Program-made: the position numbers and the translations under genes | Shown: in pieces, positions 50,801 through 58,517 of the stretch | How the letters are laid out: each line of letters begins with the position of its first letter | Numbering within the stretch: the stretch's first letter is position 1 | Source of the DNA: Streptomyces novaecaesareae | GTDB lineage: Bacteria > Actinomycetota > Actinomycetes > Streptomycetales > Streptomycetaceae | Reading direction: 5' to 3' | Assembly: GCF_000716875.1 (NCBI RefSeq) | Contig: NZ_JNWQ01000032.1 | Location: forward strand, 1-64,000 | DNA: 64,000 nt | Notes under the pieces: model-generated | Told to the model about the DNA's origin: nothing | Databases searched by the model: none | Seen by the model: the letters and a program-made list of their open reading frames with translations, nothing else

Positions 50801-51249
50801 ACGTCGGCGGCGTCTCGGTGCGCATCCGCGGCTCGATGGACCGGGTCGAGAAGGACGCCGCCGGGCGCGCCTACGTGGTCGACTTCAAGACCGGCAAGCA
50901 GATACCCACCGACAAGTCGCTGCCCGAGCACAAGCAGCTCGCCGTCTACCAGCTCGCCGTCCGGGCCGGCGCCCTCAACCAGCTGCCCGGCTTCGCCGAG
51001 CACCCCCCGGACACCGGCGGCGCCGAACTCGTCCACCTGCGCGAGCCCTCCGCCAAGGCCGCCCAGGACACCCCCAAGGTCCAGCGGCAGGAGCCGCCGG
51101 AGGGCGAGCCGTGGATCGAGAACCTGCTCGCCGAGGCGGCCGGGAAGGTCCTCGCCGAGCGCTTCGTCCCGCAGACCGGCGGCGGCTGCGACCGCTGCAC
51201 CTTCCGCCGCAGCTGCTCCGCCCAGCGGGACGGGGAGCAGCTGCTGTGA
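47869..51249 (+). CDS. adnA: AdnA: UvrD-type helicase with Fe-S nuclease domain
   Basis: 1126-residue subunit of the AdnAB double-strand-break resection motor. Walker A GPGTGKTTTLVEAVA (about 40), motif II FVDEYQDTDPSQV (about 247), DPDQSIYAFRGAD, and motif VI YVAATRAKERLVV. The C-terminal PD-(D/E)xK nuclease has VVDFKTGKQ (about 1004) and QLAVYQLAVRAG. Cysteines 876, 1107, 1110 and 1116 form the expected Fe-S set. GTG 47869 is used; ATG 47800 lies only 2 nt after a -10-like TAGGCT and is unlikely. A palindromic repeat (50135-50165) adds about 11 residues. Confidence 0.92.
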   Translation: MSSPYRLVRNPLVQPDPPVLDAYQRAVVEHTGGPLLVLAGPGTGKTTTLVEAVARRIEDGTDPERILVLTFSRKAATELRDRMSGRLGSTAAAPQATTFHSFCYALLRAHQDPQDYAEPLRLLSGPEQDVMVRELLAGGAEDARLGSSRIPWPLDLRACLTTRGFADEVRAVLARSRELGLGEAELERFAQGVQRPDWAAAAHFLADYLDVLDLRGVLDYAELVHRAVLLAERPDVEDELRRRYDVVFVDEYQDTDPSQVRLLRRLAGGGRDLVAVGDPDQSIYAFRGADINGILDFPQTFRRADGSPAEVKVLRVSRRSGALLLAASREIARRMPMGRLPADKLAQHRALLPSREGGRVEVYTYPTPGAELDSIADLLRRAHLEDGVPWGEMAVLVRAGARSIPGVRRALGAAGVPLEIDGDDLPLREEPAVAQLLLALRVCAEQAARQSARDRQGDLGDEDADTPDTPDPLTTELAHALLTGPLGGLDGSDLRRLGRALREEERAALRAEGRPATAPRPAGELIREALAEPERLVALDPAHARRARDLGTLLRKVREMLAGGCTAEEALWELWDGSRRWRERLERAALRGGAAGRNADRDLDALCALFETAARAEEQVTGHRSALDLLAELEAQDIAADTLTVRAVRPEAVRLMTAHRSKGLEWRLVVVAGVQDGLWPDLRRRGSLLEADRIGRDGLAEPLTPAALLGEERRLFYVAATRAKERLVVTAVKAPADDGDEPSRFLRELYREDVDPPPASGRGYPQNGNKLRRTPPVTVEDVTHRPRRPLSVAALVAELRAVTVDPARSPELRRAAAERLATLAAATDDEGLPLVPAAHPARWWGLDDPTAAPEPLRDADLPVRLSGSGLEQLESCSLQWFLDKEVKARGAGSAAQGFGNVVHALADEVGSGRSPADLAVLMERLDTVWDGLAFDAPWKSRQEKTEARAALERFLNWHVMERGRDVVATEHGFDVTLDVGGVSVRIRGSMDRVEKDAAGRAYVVDFKTGKQIPTDKSLPEHKQLAVYQLAVRAGALNQLPGFAEHPPDTGGAELVHLREPSAKAAQDTPKVQRQEPPEGEPWIENLLAEAAGKVLAERFVPQTGGGCDRCTFRRSCSAQRDGEQLL
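50135..50165 (+). repeat. Palindromic repeat inserted in adnA
   Basis: CTCCCCCAGCCTCCGGCCGG followed by a perfect GGGGGTACCCCC palindrome. Elements of this CCCCCAG...CGGGGG type are common between genes in streptomycetes; here one lies in frame and encodes PPPASGRGYPQ. Confidence 0.6.
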
Positions 51250-51308
51250 CCCGCCCGCTCGCCGCCGGGGCGGAGCCGGCTGAATGAGGGCTTGTCCGTC
51301 GCTCCGGT

Positions 51309-51314
51309 TACGGT
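51309..51314 (+). promoter_or_regulatory. -10 box, leaderless start of adnB
   Basis: TACGGT ends 6 nt before the adnB GTG (51321); no ribosome binding site. It lies after adnA and gives adnB its own possible promoter. Confidence 0.4.
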
Positions 51315-51320
51315 TGCGGG

Positions 51321-54300
51321 GTGACCGCCGTGCTCAGCCATCCCGACCAGCTCAAGGAGCTGCTGGGGATCCCGTTCAACCGGGAGCAGATGGCGGCCAT
51401 CGGCGCCCCCCTGGAGCCGGCCGTGATCGTGGCCGGCGCCGGCTCCGGCAAGACCACGGTGATGGCCGCCCGGGTGGTCTGGCTGGTCGGCTCCGGCGCC
51501 GTACGGCCCGAGGAGGTGCTCGGCCTCACCTTCACCAACAAGGCCGCCGGCGAGCTCGCCGAACGCGTCCGCACCGCCCTGCTTCGTGCCGGCGTCGCCG
51601 ACCGGGACGGCGCCGAGCCGCTCGGCGATCCGGAGATCTCCACCTACCACGCCTTCGCCGGCCGCCTCCTCAAGGAACACGGCCTGCGGATCGGCATCGA
51701 ACCGGACGTACGGCTGCTCGCCGACGCCACCCGCTTCCAGCTCGCCGCCAAGGTGCTGCGCACCGCCCGCGGCCCGTTCCCCGCGCTCACCGGCACCTTC
51801 GCCAACCTGGTCGCCGACCTCACCGCCCTGGACGGCGAACTCGCCGAGCACCTCGTCGAGCCGCAGGCCCTGCGCGACTTCGACGAGCGGCTGCTGGACA
51901 CCCTCGCCACTGTCAAGCTGACCAACGACGACCTGCGCGCCGTCCCGGCCACCGCCCGCGCCCGGCAGGAGCTGCTGAGCCTGGTCGAGGACTACCGGCG
52001 CCGCAAGCAGTCCGCCGGGCTGATGGACTTCGGCGACCAGATAGCCGCCGCCGCCCGCCTCGCCCAGCAGCGCCCCGAGGTCGGCGAACTGCTGCGCGGC
52101 CAGTTCCGGGTCGTGCTGCTGGACGAGTACCAGGACACCTCGGTCGCCCAGCGCCTGATGCTCGCCGGCCTGTTCGGCGCCGGCCCGGACGGTGCGGGCG
52201 GCGGCCACCCGGTGACCGCCGTCGGCGACCCCTGCCAGGCGATCTACGGCTGGCGCGGGGCCTCCGTCGCCAACCTCGACGAGTTCCCCCGGCACTTCCC
52301 CAAGGCCGACGGCCGCCCCGCCGACCGCTACGCGCTCAGCGAGAACCGCCGCAGCGGCGGGCGCCTGCTCGCCTTCGCCAACACCCTCGCCGCGCCGCTG
52401 CGCGCGATGCACGAGGGCGTCGAGGCGCTGCGCCCGGCCCCCGGCGCCGAACAGGACGGCTTCGTGCGGACGGCCCTGCTGCCCACCCACGCCGAGGAGA
52501 TCGACTGGCTCGCCGACTCGATCGCCCACCTGGTGCGCACCGGCACCGCGCCCGGCCGGATCGCCGTGCTGTGCCGCGGCGGCGCCGCCTTCCCCGACAT
52601 CCACGCGGCGCTGGTCGCCCGCGAGGTGCCGGTCGAGGTGGTGGGCCTCGGCGGGCTGCTGCAACTGCCCGAGGTGGCCGACCTGGTGGCGGTCTGCGAG
52701 GTGCTGCAGGACCCGACCGCCAACGCCGCGCTGGTGCGCCTGCTGATCGGCCCGCGCTGGCGGATCGGCCCGCGCGACCTCGCGCTGCTCGGCCGGCGGG
52801 CCGCCGAGCTCGTCCGCACCGACCGGCCCGAGGGCGTCGAAGCACTGGCCGCGGCCGTCGCCGAGGCCGACCCGACCGAGGTGGTGTCGCTGGCCGACGC
52901 GGTGGAGAGCTTCCTCGACAGCGCCCAGCCGGACGAGCTGCCGTTCTCCGCCGAGGCCCGGGTGCGCTTCGCCCGCCTCGCCCAGGAGCTGCGCGAGCTG
53001 CGCCGCTCGCTCGCCGACCCGCTGATGGACGTGCTGCACCGGGTGCTGGCCGTCACCGGCCTGGAGGTCGAACTCGCCGCCTCCCCGCAGGCGCTGGCCG
53101 CCCGCCGGCGGGAGACCCTGCACGCCTTCCTGGACGTCGCCGCCTCCTTCGCCGACCTCGACGGGGACCCGGGCCTCGCCGCCTTCCTCGGCTTCCTGCG
53201 CGCCGCCCAGGAGTACGAGCGCGGCCTGGACAGCAGCCTGCCCGGCGGCGAGGACACCGTGAAGGTCCTCACCGCCCACAAGTCGAAGGGCCTGGAGTGG
53301 GACGTGGTGGCCGTCCCCGGCCTGGTGCGGGGCGCGTTCCCCTCCGCCACCCCGCGCGAGCGCTGGACCAGCGCCAAGCGCGTGCTCCCGCACGCCCTGC
53401 GCGGTGACGCGGCCACCCTGCCCGACGTGCGCGGCGGGTGGAACAGCAAGTCGATGACCGCCTTCAAGAAGGAGCTGGCCGAGCACTCCGGCACCGAGGA
53501 ACTGCGCCTGGGGTACGTCGCGTTCACCCGCCCGCGCTCGCTGCTGCTGGCCTCCGGGCACTGGTGGGGGCCGAGCCAGAAGACCGTCCGCGGGCCGTCC
53601 GCCTTCCTGGAGGGGCTGCGCGAGCACTGCGAGCAGCCCGGCGCCGGCGAGGTCGAGCACTGGGCCGAGCAGCCCGAGAAGGGCGCCGAGAACCCGGCGC
53701 TGGCCTCCCCCGTCGAGCACCCCTGGCCGCTGCCGCTGGACCCGGCCGCGCAGCACGCCCGCCGCCGGGTCGCCGAGGTGGTGAACGCGAGGATCGCGGG
53801 AGCTGATGTTCGCCCGTTCGCCTCCGGGCCGGCGGGCCCTTCGGCTCAGGGCGGGCCAGGGCCCGAGGCGATGCCCCCCGAGCCGATGCCCCCCGAGTCG
53901 ATGGCCCCCGAGGACCAGCGGCAGGTCGCCTCCTGGGACCGCGATCTGACCGCGCTGCTGGGCGAGTTGGAGCGCTCCCGGCGCACCGCGCGGGAGGTGC
54001 CGCTGCCCGCCGCGCTGTCCGCCACCCAGCTGCTGCGGCTGGCCGCCGACCCGGACGGCTTCGCGCACGACCTGGCCCGGCCGATGCCGCGGCCCCCGCA
54101 GCCCGCCGCCCGGCGCGGCACCCGCTTCCACGCCTGGGTGCAGTCCCGGATCGAGCCGCTGCTGCTGGTCGAGCCCGGTGCGCTGCCCGGCGCCGACGAC
54201 GACGGCATCGAGGACGAGCAGGACCTGGAGCGGCTCAAGGAGGCGTTCCTGCGCACCCCGTACGCGCAGCGCAAGCCCTACCGGGTCGAGGCGCCGTTCC

Positions 54301-54605
54301 AGCTGGTGCTGGCGGGGCGGGTGGTGCGCGGGCGGATCGACGCGGTCTACCGGGACGGTGACCCGTTGTCGGGATCCGGTGGTGCGTCACGCTACGAAGT
54401 GGTGGACTGGAAGACCCACCGCGAGGAGACCGCGGACCCGCTGCAGCTCGCGGTCTACCGACTGGCCTGGGCCGAGCAGATGGGCGTCGACCCCGAGCTG
54501 GTCACGGCTTCGTTCCTGTACGTCCGCAGCGGGCGGATCGACCGTCCGGCAGGACTTCCCGACCGAAAAGAGTTGGAACGGCTCCTGATCGGGAACAGTG
54601 ATTAA
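51321..54605 (+). CDS. adnB: AdnB: UvrD-type helicase-nuclease
   Basis: 1094-residue partner of AdnA. Walker A GAGSGKTTVMAARVVWLVG (about 38), motif II LLDEYQDTSVAQ (about 267), GDPCQAIYGWRGA, TAHKSKGLEWD (motif V) and the C-terminal nuclease core YEVVDWKTHREET (about 1029) with QLAVYRLAWAE. Both subunits thus keep motor and nuclease motifs, as in mycobacterial AdnAB. A linker near residues 830-855 carries repeat copy C and three short MPPE/MAPE units. The GTG start lies 71 bp after the adnA stop. Confidence 0.93.
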   Translation: MTAVLSHPDQLKELLGIPFNREQMAAIGAPLEPAVIVAGAGSGKTTVMAARVVWLVGSGAVRPEEVLGLTFTNKAAGELAERVRTALLRAGVADRDGAEPLGDPEISTYHAFAGRLLKEHGLRIGIEPDVRLLADATRFQLAAKVLRTARGPFPALTGTFANLVADLTALDGELAEHLVEPQALRDFDERLLDTLATVKLTNDDLRAVPATARARQELLSLVEDYRRRKQSAGLMDFGDQIAAAARLAQQRPEVGELLRGQFRVVLLDEYQDTSVAQRLMLAGLFGAGPDGAGGGHPVTAVGDPCQAIYGWRGASVANLDEFPRHFPKADGRPADRYALSENRRSGGRLLAFANTLAAPLRAMHEGVEALRPAPGAEQDGFVRTALLPTHAEEIDWLADSIAHLVRTGTAPGRIAVLCRGGAAFPDIHAALVAREVPVEVVGLGGLLQLPEVADLVAVCEVLQDPTANAALVRLLIGPRWRIGPRDLALLGRRAAELVRTDRPEGVEALAAAVAEADPTEVVSLADAVESFLDSAQPDELPFSAEARVRFARLAQELRELRRSLADPLMDVLHRVLAVTGLEVELAASPQALAARRRETLHAFLDVAASFADLDGDPGLAAFLGFLRAAQEYERGLDSSLPGGEDTVKVLTAHKSKGLEWDVVAVPGLVRGAFPSATPRERWTSAKRVLPHALRGDAATLPDVRGGWNSKSMTAFKKELAEHSGTEELRLGYVAFTRPRSLLLASGHWWGPSQKTVRGPSAFLEGLREHCEQPGAGEVEHWAEQPEKGAENPALASPVEHPWPLPLDPAAQHARRRVAEVVNARIAGADVRPFASGPAGPSAQGGPGPEAMPPEPMPPESMAPEDQRQVASWDRDLTALLGELERSRRTAREVPLPAALSATQLLRLAADPDGFAHDLARPMPRPPQPAARRGTRFHAWVQSRIEPLLLVEPGALPGADDDGIEDEQDLERLKEAFLRTPYAQRKPYRVEAPFQLVLAGRVVRGRIDAVYRDGDPLSGSGGASRYEVVDWKTHREETADPLQLAVYRLAWAEQMGVDPELVTASFLYVRSGRIDRPAGLPDRKELERLLIGNSD
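53808..53847 (-). repeat. Dispersed repeat copy C (inverted, internally deleted) in adnB
   Basis: Read on the minus strand it starts GAGCCGAAGGG and ends CCCGGAGGCGAACGGGCGAAC, matching both termini of copy B (39833-39947) with the middle 75 bp absent. It encodes a low-complexity linker of AdnB. Confidence 0.5.
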
Positions 54606-54799
54606 TGAGTCACGCAGAGCATCCAAGTCATCACGCCGGCGCCCGAAACCTGTGCGTCGAGCACGTTTCGCGCCTATTGTGGGGTCGGTAACCGGTCAAC
54701 CCCCGTGCTCCGGCCGCCAGCGAGGCCCACCTTTCCTGACCCTCAGTCATCACCGCAGGTGCCCCCGGGCATCGGCGTCTTCTGCTGGAGAGACCGAAG

Positions 54800-55984
54800 T
54801 TGAGCGCGACCGGATGGATCAGAGAGCGGTTCACCGGGCCGACCCCGGGACCCGCTCCGGGCGCGACCGGCACCTGGCCGAGGACGGCGCTCGCGCTGCC
54901 CTTCATCGGCATGGTGCTGATCGTCGCCCTCGACTACCTCAGCGGCACCGAGGTGACGGTCGAACCCGCCCTCACCGCCGTACCCGCGCTGGCCGCCGTG
55001 GTCAGCCGCCGCACCTGGTACCCGTTCGTCATCGGCCTGTGCACCGAGGCGGCGGCCTTCCTGATGGCCTTCCGCAGCGACACGCTCGGCGAGTCCGTGC
55101 ACGCCGCCAGCGTCATCGCGATCCTGCTGGTCGCCACGATCGGCTGGGTCAGCGCCACCCTGAGACTGCGCCAGGAACGGGCCCTGGCCGACGCCCAGCT
55201 GGTCGCCTCGATCGCCCGCCGGGTGCTGCTGCGGCCCGTCCCGGAGCGGGTCGGCACCGTCCGGGCCGCCGTCCACTACGAGGCCGCCGCCGCGCACGCC
55301 CGGATCGGCGGCGACCTCTACGAGCTGGTCAACACCCGGCACGGCGTGCGGGCCGTGGTCGGGGACGTGCGCGGCAAGGGCCTCGGCGCGGTCGAGACGG
55401 CCGCCGCCGTGCTCGGCGCCTTCCGCGAGGCCGCCCACCAGGAGCCCGCACTGGACCGGGTGGCCGGCTGGCTGGCCGTCAGCCTGGACCGCGCCCTGCA
55501 CGAGAACGACCACCCCGGCGTGGAGGAGGAGTTCGTCACCCTGGTGCTGATCGGCGTCCGGCCCGACGGCTCCGCCGAGATCGTCAACTGCGGCCACCCC
55601 GCACCGCTGCTGCTGCGCGGCGGCGAGGTCCGCCCGCTCGAACTCGCCGAGACCGTACCGCCGCTGGGCGTCCTCGACCCGGCCGACGTCCGCCCGCCGG
55701 TCCACCGGGAGCCGCTGCTCGGCGGCGACCGGGTCCTGCTCTTCACCGACGGCGTGATCGAGGCCCGCGACCGCTCGGGCGCCTTCTACCCGCTCGCCGA
55801 ACGGCTCCCGCGCTGCGCCGACGGCCGCCCCGCCGACGTCCTGCAGCGCCTGCACGAGGACGTGGTGCGCCACGTCGGACGCCAACTCGGCGACGACGCG
55901 GCGATGCTGCTCCTGCAGTACGACCCGCCACCCGCCCCCGGCCTCCAACTCCCGCAGCAGGCCGGTGTCCTGACCCGCCAGTAG
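54800..55984 (+). CDS. Membrane PP2C/SpoIIE-type serine/threonine phosphatase
   Basis: 394 residues. Three to four N-terminal membrane helices (LALPFIGMVLIVALDYLSG to ASVIAILLVATIGWVSATL, up to about 115) precede a SpoIIE phosphatase domain with ARIGGDLYELV, VVGDVRGKGLGAVE, IVNCGHPAPLLL, LLFTDGVIEARD and GDDAAMLLLQYD, the metal-binding aspartates of PP2C enzymes. Such proteins dephosphorylate anti-anti-sigma factors. No STAS partner is adjacent. The start is TTG 54800 after GGAGAG. The 194-bp gap after adnB holds its promoter and no gene. Confidence 0.87.
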   Translation: MSATGWIRERFTGPTPGPAPGATGTWPRTALALPFIGMVLIVALDYLSGTEVTVEPALTAVPALAAVVSRRTWYPFVIGLCTEAAAFLMAFRSDTLGESVHAASVIAILLVATIGWVSATLRLRQERALADAQLVASIARRVLLRPVPERVGTVRAAVHYEAAAAHARIGGDLYELVNTRHGVRAVVGDVRGKGLGAVETAAAVLGAFREAAHQEPALDRVAGWLAVSLDRALHENDHPGVEEEFVTLVLIGVRPDGSAEIVNCGHPAPLLLRGGEVRPLELAETVPPLGVLDPADVRPPVHREPLLGGDRVLLFTDGVIEARDRSGAFYPLAERLPRCADGRPADVLQRLHEDVVRHVGRQLGDDAAMLLLQYDPPPAPGLQLPQQAGVLTRQ

Positions 55985-55988
55985 CCCC

Positions 55989-56960
55989 CTACAGCGAGAC
56001 CTCGACCAGCAGCGGCCGGTGGTCCGAGACGGCCGTGCGCGGGGCCGCCGCCGGGCCGACCGCCGTCCGCGGCACGCCGATCGCCAGCACGTGGTCGAAC
56101 TGCACCGCCGGCTTGTGCGAGGGGTACGTCGGCGTGCGCGCCAGGTCGTACCAGCCCTGCAGCCGGGGCCGGGGCTCGCGCACCCGCCGCCGGCGCGGCT
56201 CGGCCGCCTGCGGCCGCGCCCGCCGGGCCGCCCGCAGTTCCCGCACCCGTACCCGCGGCGCGGTGCGCTCCAGCGCCGTCGCCCCGCCGAGCACCGTGCG
56301 CGGCACCGCGCCGACCAGGTTGAAGTCGCCCAGCACCAGGTAGGGCTGCGGCAGGTCGGCGATCCACCGCCGGATGCCCGCCAGCTGCGCCATGTTCCAG
56401 CCCGGCACGAAGGACAGGTGCGCCGCGACGACGGTGAACGGCCCGCGCTCGCCCTCCAGCACCGCCGCCAGTGCGGCCCGCGGCTCGTCCGGCACCGGGG
56501 TCAGTCCGCGCCGCCCGGCCACCCGCAGCGGCAGCCCGAACGGCGCCGGGGCGAACCGCCGGGCCCGCCAGTGCCGGACCGGAAGCCTGGTCAGCAGTGC
56601 CGTCCCGTACGAGGGCGGGGCGTCGTCGTCCACCTCGCCGGGCCCGTACACCCGCAGGCCGTTCGGCCCGCCCGGCTCCGGCAGCCAGCCGGCCACCGGG
56701 GCCGGGCGCCCGTGCAGGGCGGCGGCGAAGCGCCAGTCCTTGGCGCCCATCGCCGCGGCCGCCACCGCCGCCTGGTCGGTGCCGCCGGAGCGGGCCTGGC
56801 CCCGGTCGACCTCCTGGAGCGCCAGCACGTCCGCGTCCAGCGCGGCCACCGCCTGGGCCAGCGGCGCGCGGGGGTCGGACGGGTAGGGCCCTGGCGCGCC
56901 GTCCGGGGCGAGCGGCTGGCCGTGCAGGAGGTTGAAGGTGGCGATGCGCAACTGGCTCAC
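55989..56960 (-). CDS. Endonuclease/exonuclease/phosphatase family protein
   Basis: 323-residue metal-dependent phosphoesterase. Motifs in order: RIATFNLLHGQ (Asn ligand), VLALQEVDRGQ (Glu ligand), VAAHLSFVPGWNMAQL (His), LVLGDFNLVG and VSDHRPLLVEVSL (Asp-His pair). An Arg-rich stretch (RARPQAAEPRRRRVREPRPR) may touch nucleic acid or phosphoinositide. GTG 56960 is preferred; the frame continues upstream across the divergent PadR promoter, which is unlikely to be coding. The substrate is unknown. Confidence 0.83.
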   Translation of the reverse strand: MSQLRIATFNLLHGQPLAPDGAPGPYPSDPRAPLAQAVAALDADVLALQEVDRGQARSGGTDQAAVAAAAMGAKDWRFAAALHGRPAPVAGWLPEPGGPNGLRVYGPGEVDDDAPPSYGTALLTRLPVRHWRARRFAPAPFGLPLRVAGRRGLTPVPDEPRAALAAVLEGERGPFTVVAAHLSFVPGWNMAQLAGIRRWIADLPQPYLVLGDFNLVGAVPRTVLGGATALERTAPRVRVRELRAARRARPQAAEPRRRRVREPRPRLQGWYDLARTPTYPSHKPAVQFDHVLAIGVPRTAVGPAAAPRTAVSDHRPLLVEVSL

Positions 56961-57002
56961 ACCGCACGACGGTACCCGGTCGCCGGGGGAGGACTGCACG
57001 GC

Positions 57003-57042
57003 TTGAGGCGCCGGGGCATACCGGGTATACATACTCGGTATG
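57003..57042 (+). promoter_or_regulatory. padR promoter and operator, overlapping the start codon
   Basis: TTGAGG (57003-57008) and TATACA (57026-57031) are 17 bp apart. A 26-bp dyad with ends CATACCG (57017-57023) and CGGTATG (57036-57042) matches in 11 of 13 pairs and covers the -10 box and the ATG at 57040. Expected transcription start is within 2 nt of that ATG, so the transcript is leaderless. Confidence 0.75.
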
Positions 57043-57684
57043 TCCATCCGTCACGGTCTGCTCGCCCTGCTCGACCAGGGCCCGCGCTACGGCTACCAGC
57101 TGCGCACCGAGTTCGAGGCGCGCACCGGCGCCACCTGGCCCCTCAACGTCGGGCAGGTCTACACCACGCTGTCCCGGCTGGAGCGCGACGGCCTGGTCGA
57201 GCCCGCGGGGGAGGACGAGGACGGCCACCAGTTCTACGCCGTCACCGACGCCGGCCGCACCGAACTGCGGGCCTGGTTCGACACCCCGGTGCCCCGGACC
57301 AGCCCGCCGCGCGACGAACTGGCCATCAAGCTCGCCATGGCCGTCACCGTCCCCGGAGTGGACGTCTCCGCCGTCGTCCAGGGCCAGCGCCGACACAGCA
57401 TCAAGGCGCTGCAGGACTACACCCGGCTCAAGGGCCGCGCCCTGGCGGGGGAGTCGAGACCCGGCGTGGTCCCCTCCGCGAGCAACGACCTCGCCTGGCT
57501 GCTCGTCCTCGACCAGCTGATCTTCCAGACCGAAGCCGAGATCCGCTGGCTCGACCACTGCGAGACCCGGCTCGCCCAGCAGGCCGAGACCCTCCAAGCC
57601 GAAGCCCTACAGGCCCGAACCGCCGAGACCGCCCGCGACGCACGCACCGCGCCCGCCAAGCGCGGCCGCCGCCTGCGCGCCTGA
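57040..57684 (+). CDS. PadR-family transcriptional regulator
   Basis: 214-residue repressor. The winged helix (about 1-75) begins MSIRHGLLALLDQGPRYGYQ, with NVGQVYTTLSRLERDGLVEP and FYAVTDAGRTELRAWF. The C-terminal dimerisation helix region (about 110-180) follows, with LAWLLVLDQLIFQTEAEIRW. It ends in an Ala/Arg-rich tail. It heads an apparent operon with an ABC exporter (68 bp gap), the standard PadR arrangement: the regulator represses the transporter until a substrate, often a toxic peptide or drug, binds. Confidence 0.92.
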   Translation: MSIRHGLLALLDQGPRYGYQLRTEFEARTGATWPLNVGQVYTTLSRLERDGLVEPAGEDEDGHQFYAVTDAGRTELRAWFDTPVPRTSPPRDELAIKLAMAVTVPGVDVSAVVQGQRRHSIKALQDYTRLKGRALAGESRPGVVPSASNDLAWLLVLDQLIFQTEAEIRWLDHCETRLAQQAETLQAEALQARTAETARDARTAPAKRGRRLRA

Positions 57685-57752
57685 GCGCCCCGGCACCGAA
57701 CCACCGGCTCGGACCCCGACCCCGAGCCCACACCCAGTACAAGGGGGGAATC

Positions 57753-58517
57753 GTGTCCCACACCCAAGAAGGCCGGCAGACGCCGGTGCTGCACCTGGAG
57801 AACGTCACCCGGGTCCACGGCCACGGCGCCGCCGAGGTCCAGGCCCTGCGCGGTGTCGACCTCAAGGTCCACCCCGGCGAGTTCGTCGCCGTCATGGGCC
57901 CCTCCGGCTCCGGCAAGTCGACCCTGCTCACCCTGGCCGGCGGCCTCGACACCCCGAGCGGCGGCCAGGTCCTGATCGAGGGCGTCTCCCTCGGCGAGCT
58001 CAACCGCAAGAAGCTCGCCCAGGTCCGCCGCCGCTCCGTCGGCTACGTCTTCCAGGACTACAACCTGATCCCGGCGCTCACCGCGGCCGAGAACATCTCG
58101 CTGCCCCGCGAGCTCGACGGCCTGTCCGCCCGAGCCGCCCGCCGCGAGGCGCTCGCCGCGCTGGAGGAGCTCGGCATCCCCGAGCTCGCCGACCGCTTCC
58201 CCGACGACATGTCCGGCGGCCAGCAGCAGCGCGTCGCCATTGCCCGCGCCCTGATCGGCGACCGCCGCCTCGTCCTCGCCGACGAACCCACCGGCGCCCT
58301 CGACTCCACCACCGGCGAGGCCGTCCTCGCCGTCCTGCGCGCCCGCTGCGACGCCGGCGCCGCCGCCATGATGGTCACCCACGAGGCCCGGCACGCCGCC
58401 TGGGCCGACCGCGTGGTCTTCCTGCGCGACGGCCGCATGGTCGACGAGTCCGTCAGCCAGGACGCCGCCAGCCTGCTCGTCAGCGCCGCCACCAACAGCA
58501 TGAAGGTGGACGAGTGA
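57753..58517 (+). CDS. ABC transporter ATP-binding protein, MacB/LolD type
   Basis: 254-residue ATPase. Walker A GPSGSGKST (about 48), Q loop YVFQDYNLIPALTAAENISL, signature SGGQQQRVAIARAL (about 152), Walker B LVLADEPTGALD and H loop MMVTHEARHAA. The YNLIPALT stretch is typical of FtsX-type exporters. GTG 57753 follows AAGGGGGGAA. The stop overlaps the permease start by 4 nt, so the two subunits are made together. Confidence 0.94.
   Translation: MSHTQEGRQTPVLHLENVTRVHGHGAAEVQALRGVDLKVHPGEFVAVMGPSGSGKSTLLTLAGGLDTPSGGQVLIEGVSLGELNRKKLAQVRRRSVGYVFQDYNLIPALTAAENISLPRELDGLSARAARREALAALEELGIPELADRFPDDMSGGQQQRVAIARALIGDRRLVLADEPTGALDSTTGEAVLAVLRARCDAGAAAMMVTHEARHAAWADRVVFLRDGRMVDESVSQDAASLLVSAATNSMKVDE

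Noticed and set aside
47284..51036. 1250-residue minus-strand frame opposite adnA
   Set aside because: Mirror image of the adnA codon pattern, without any known domain; adnA has all helicase and nuclease motifs.
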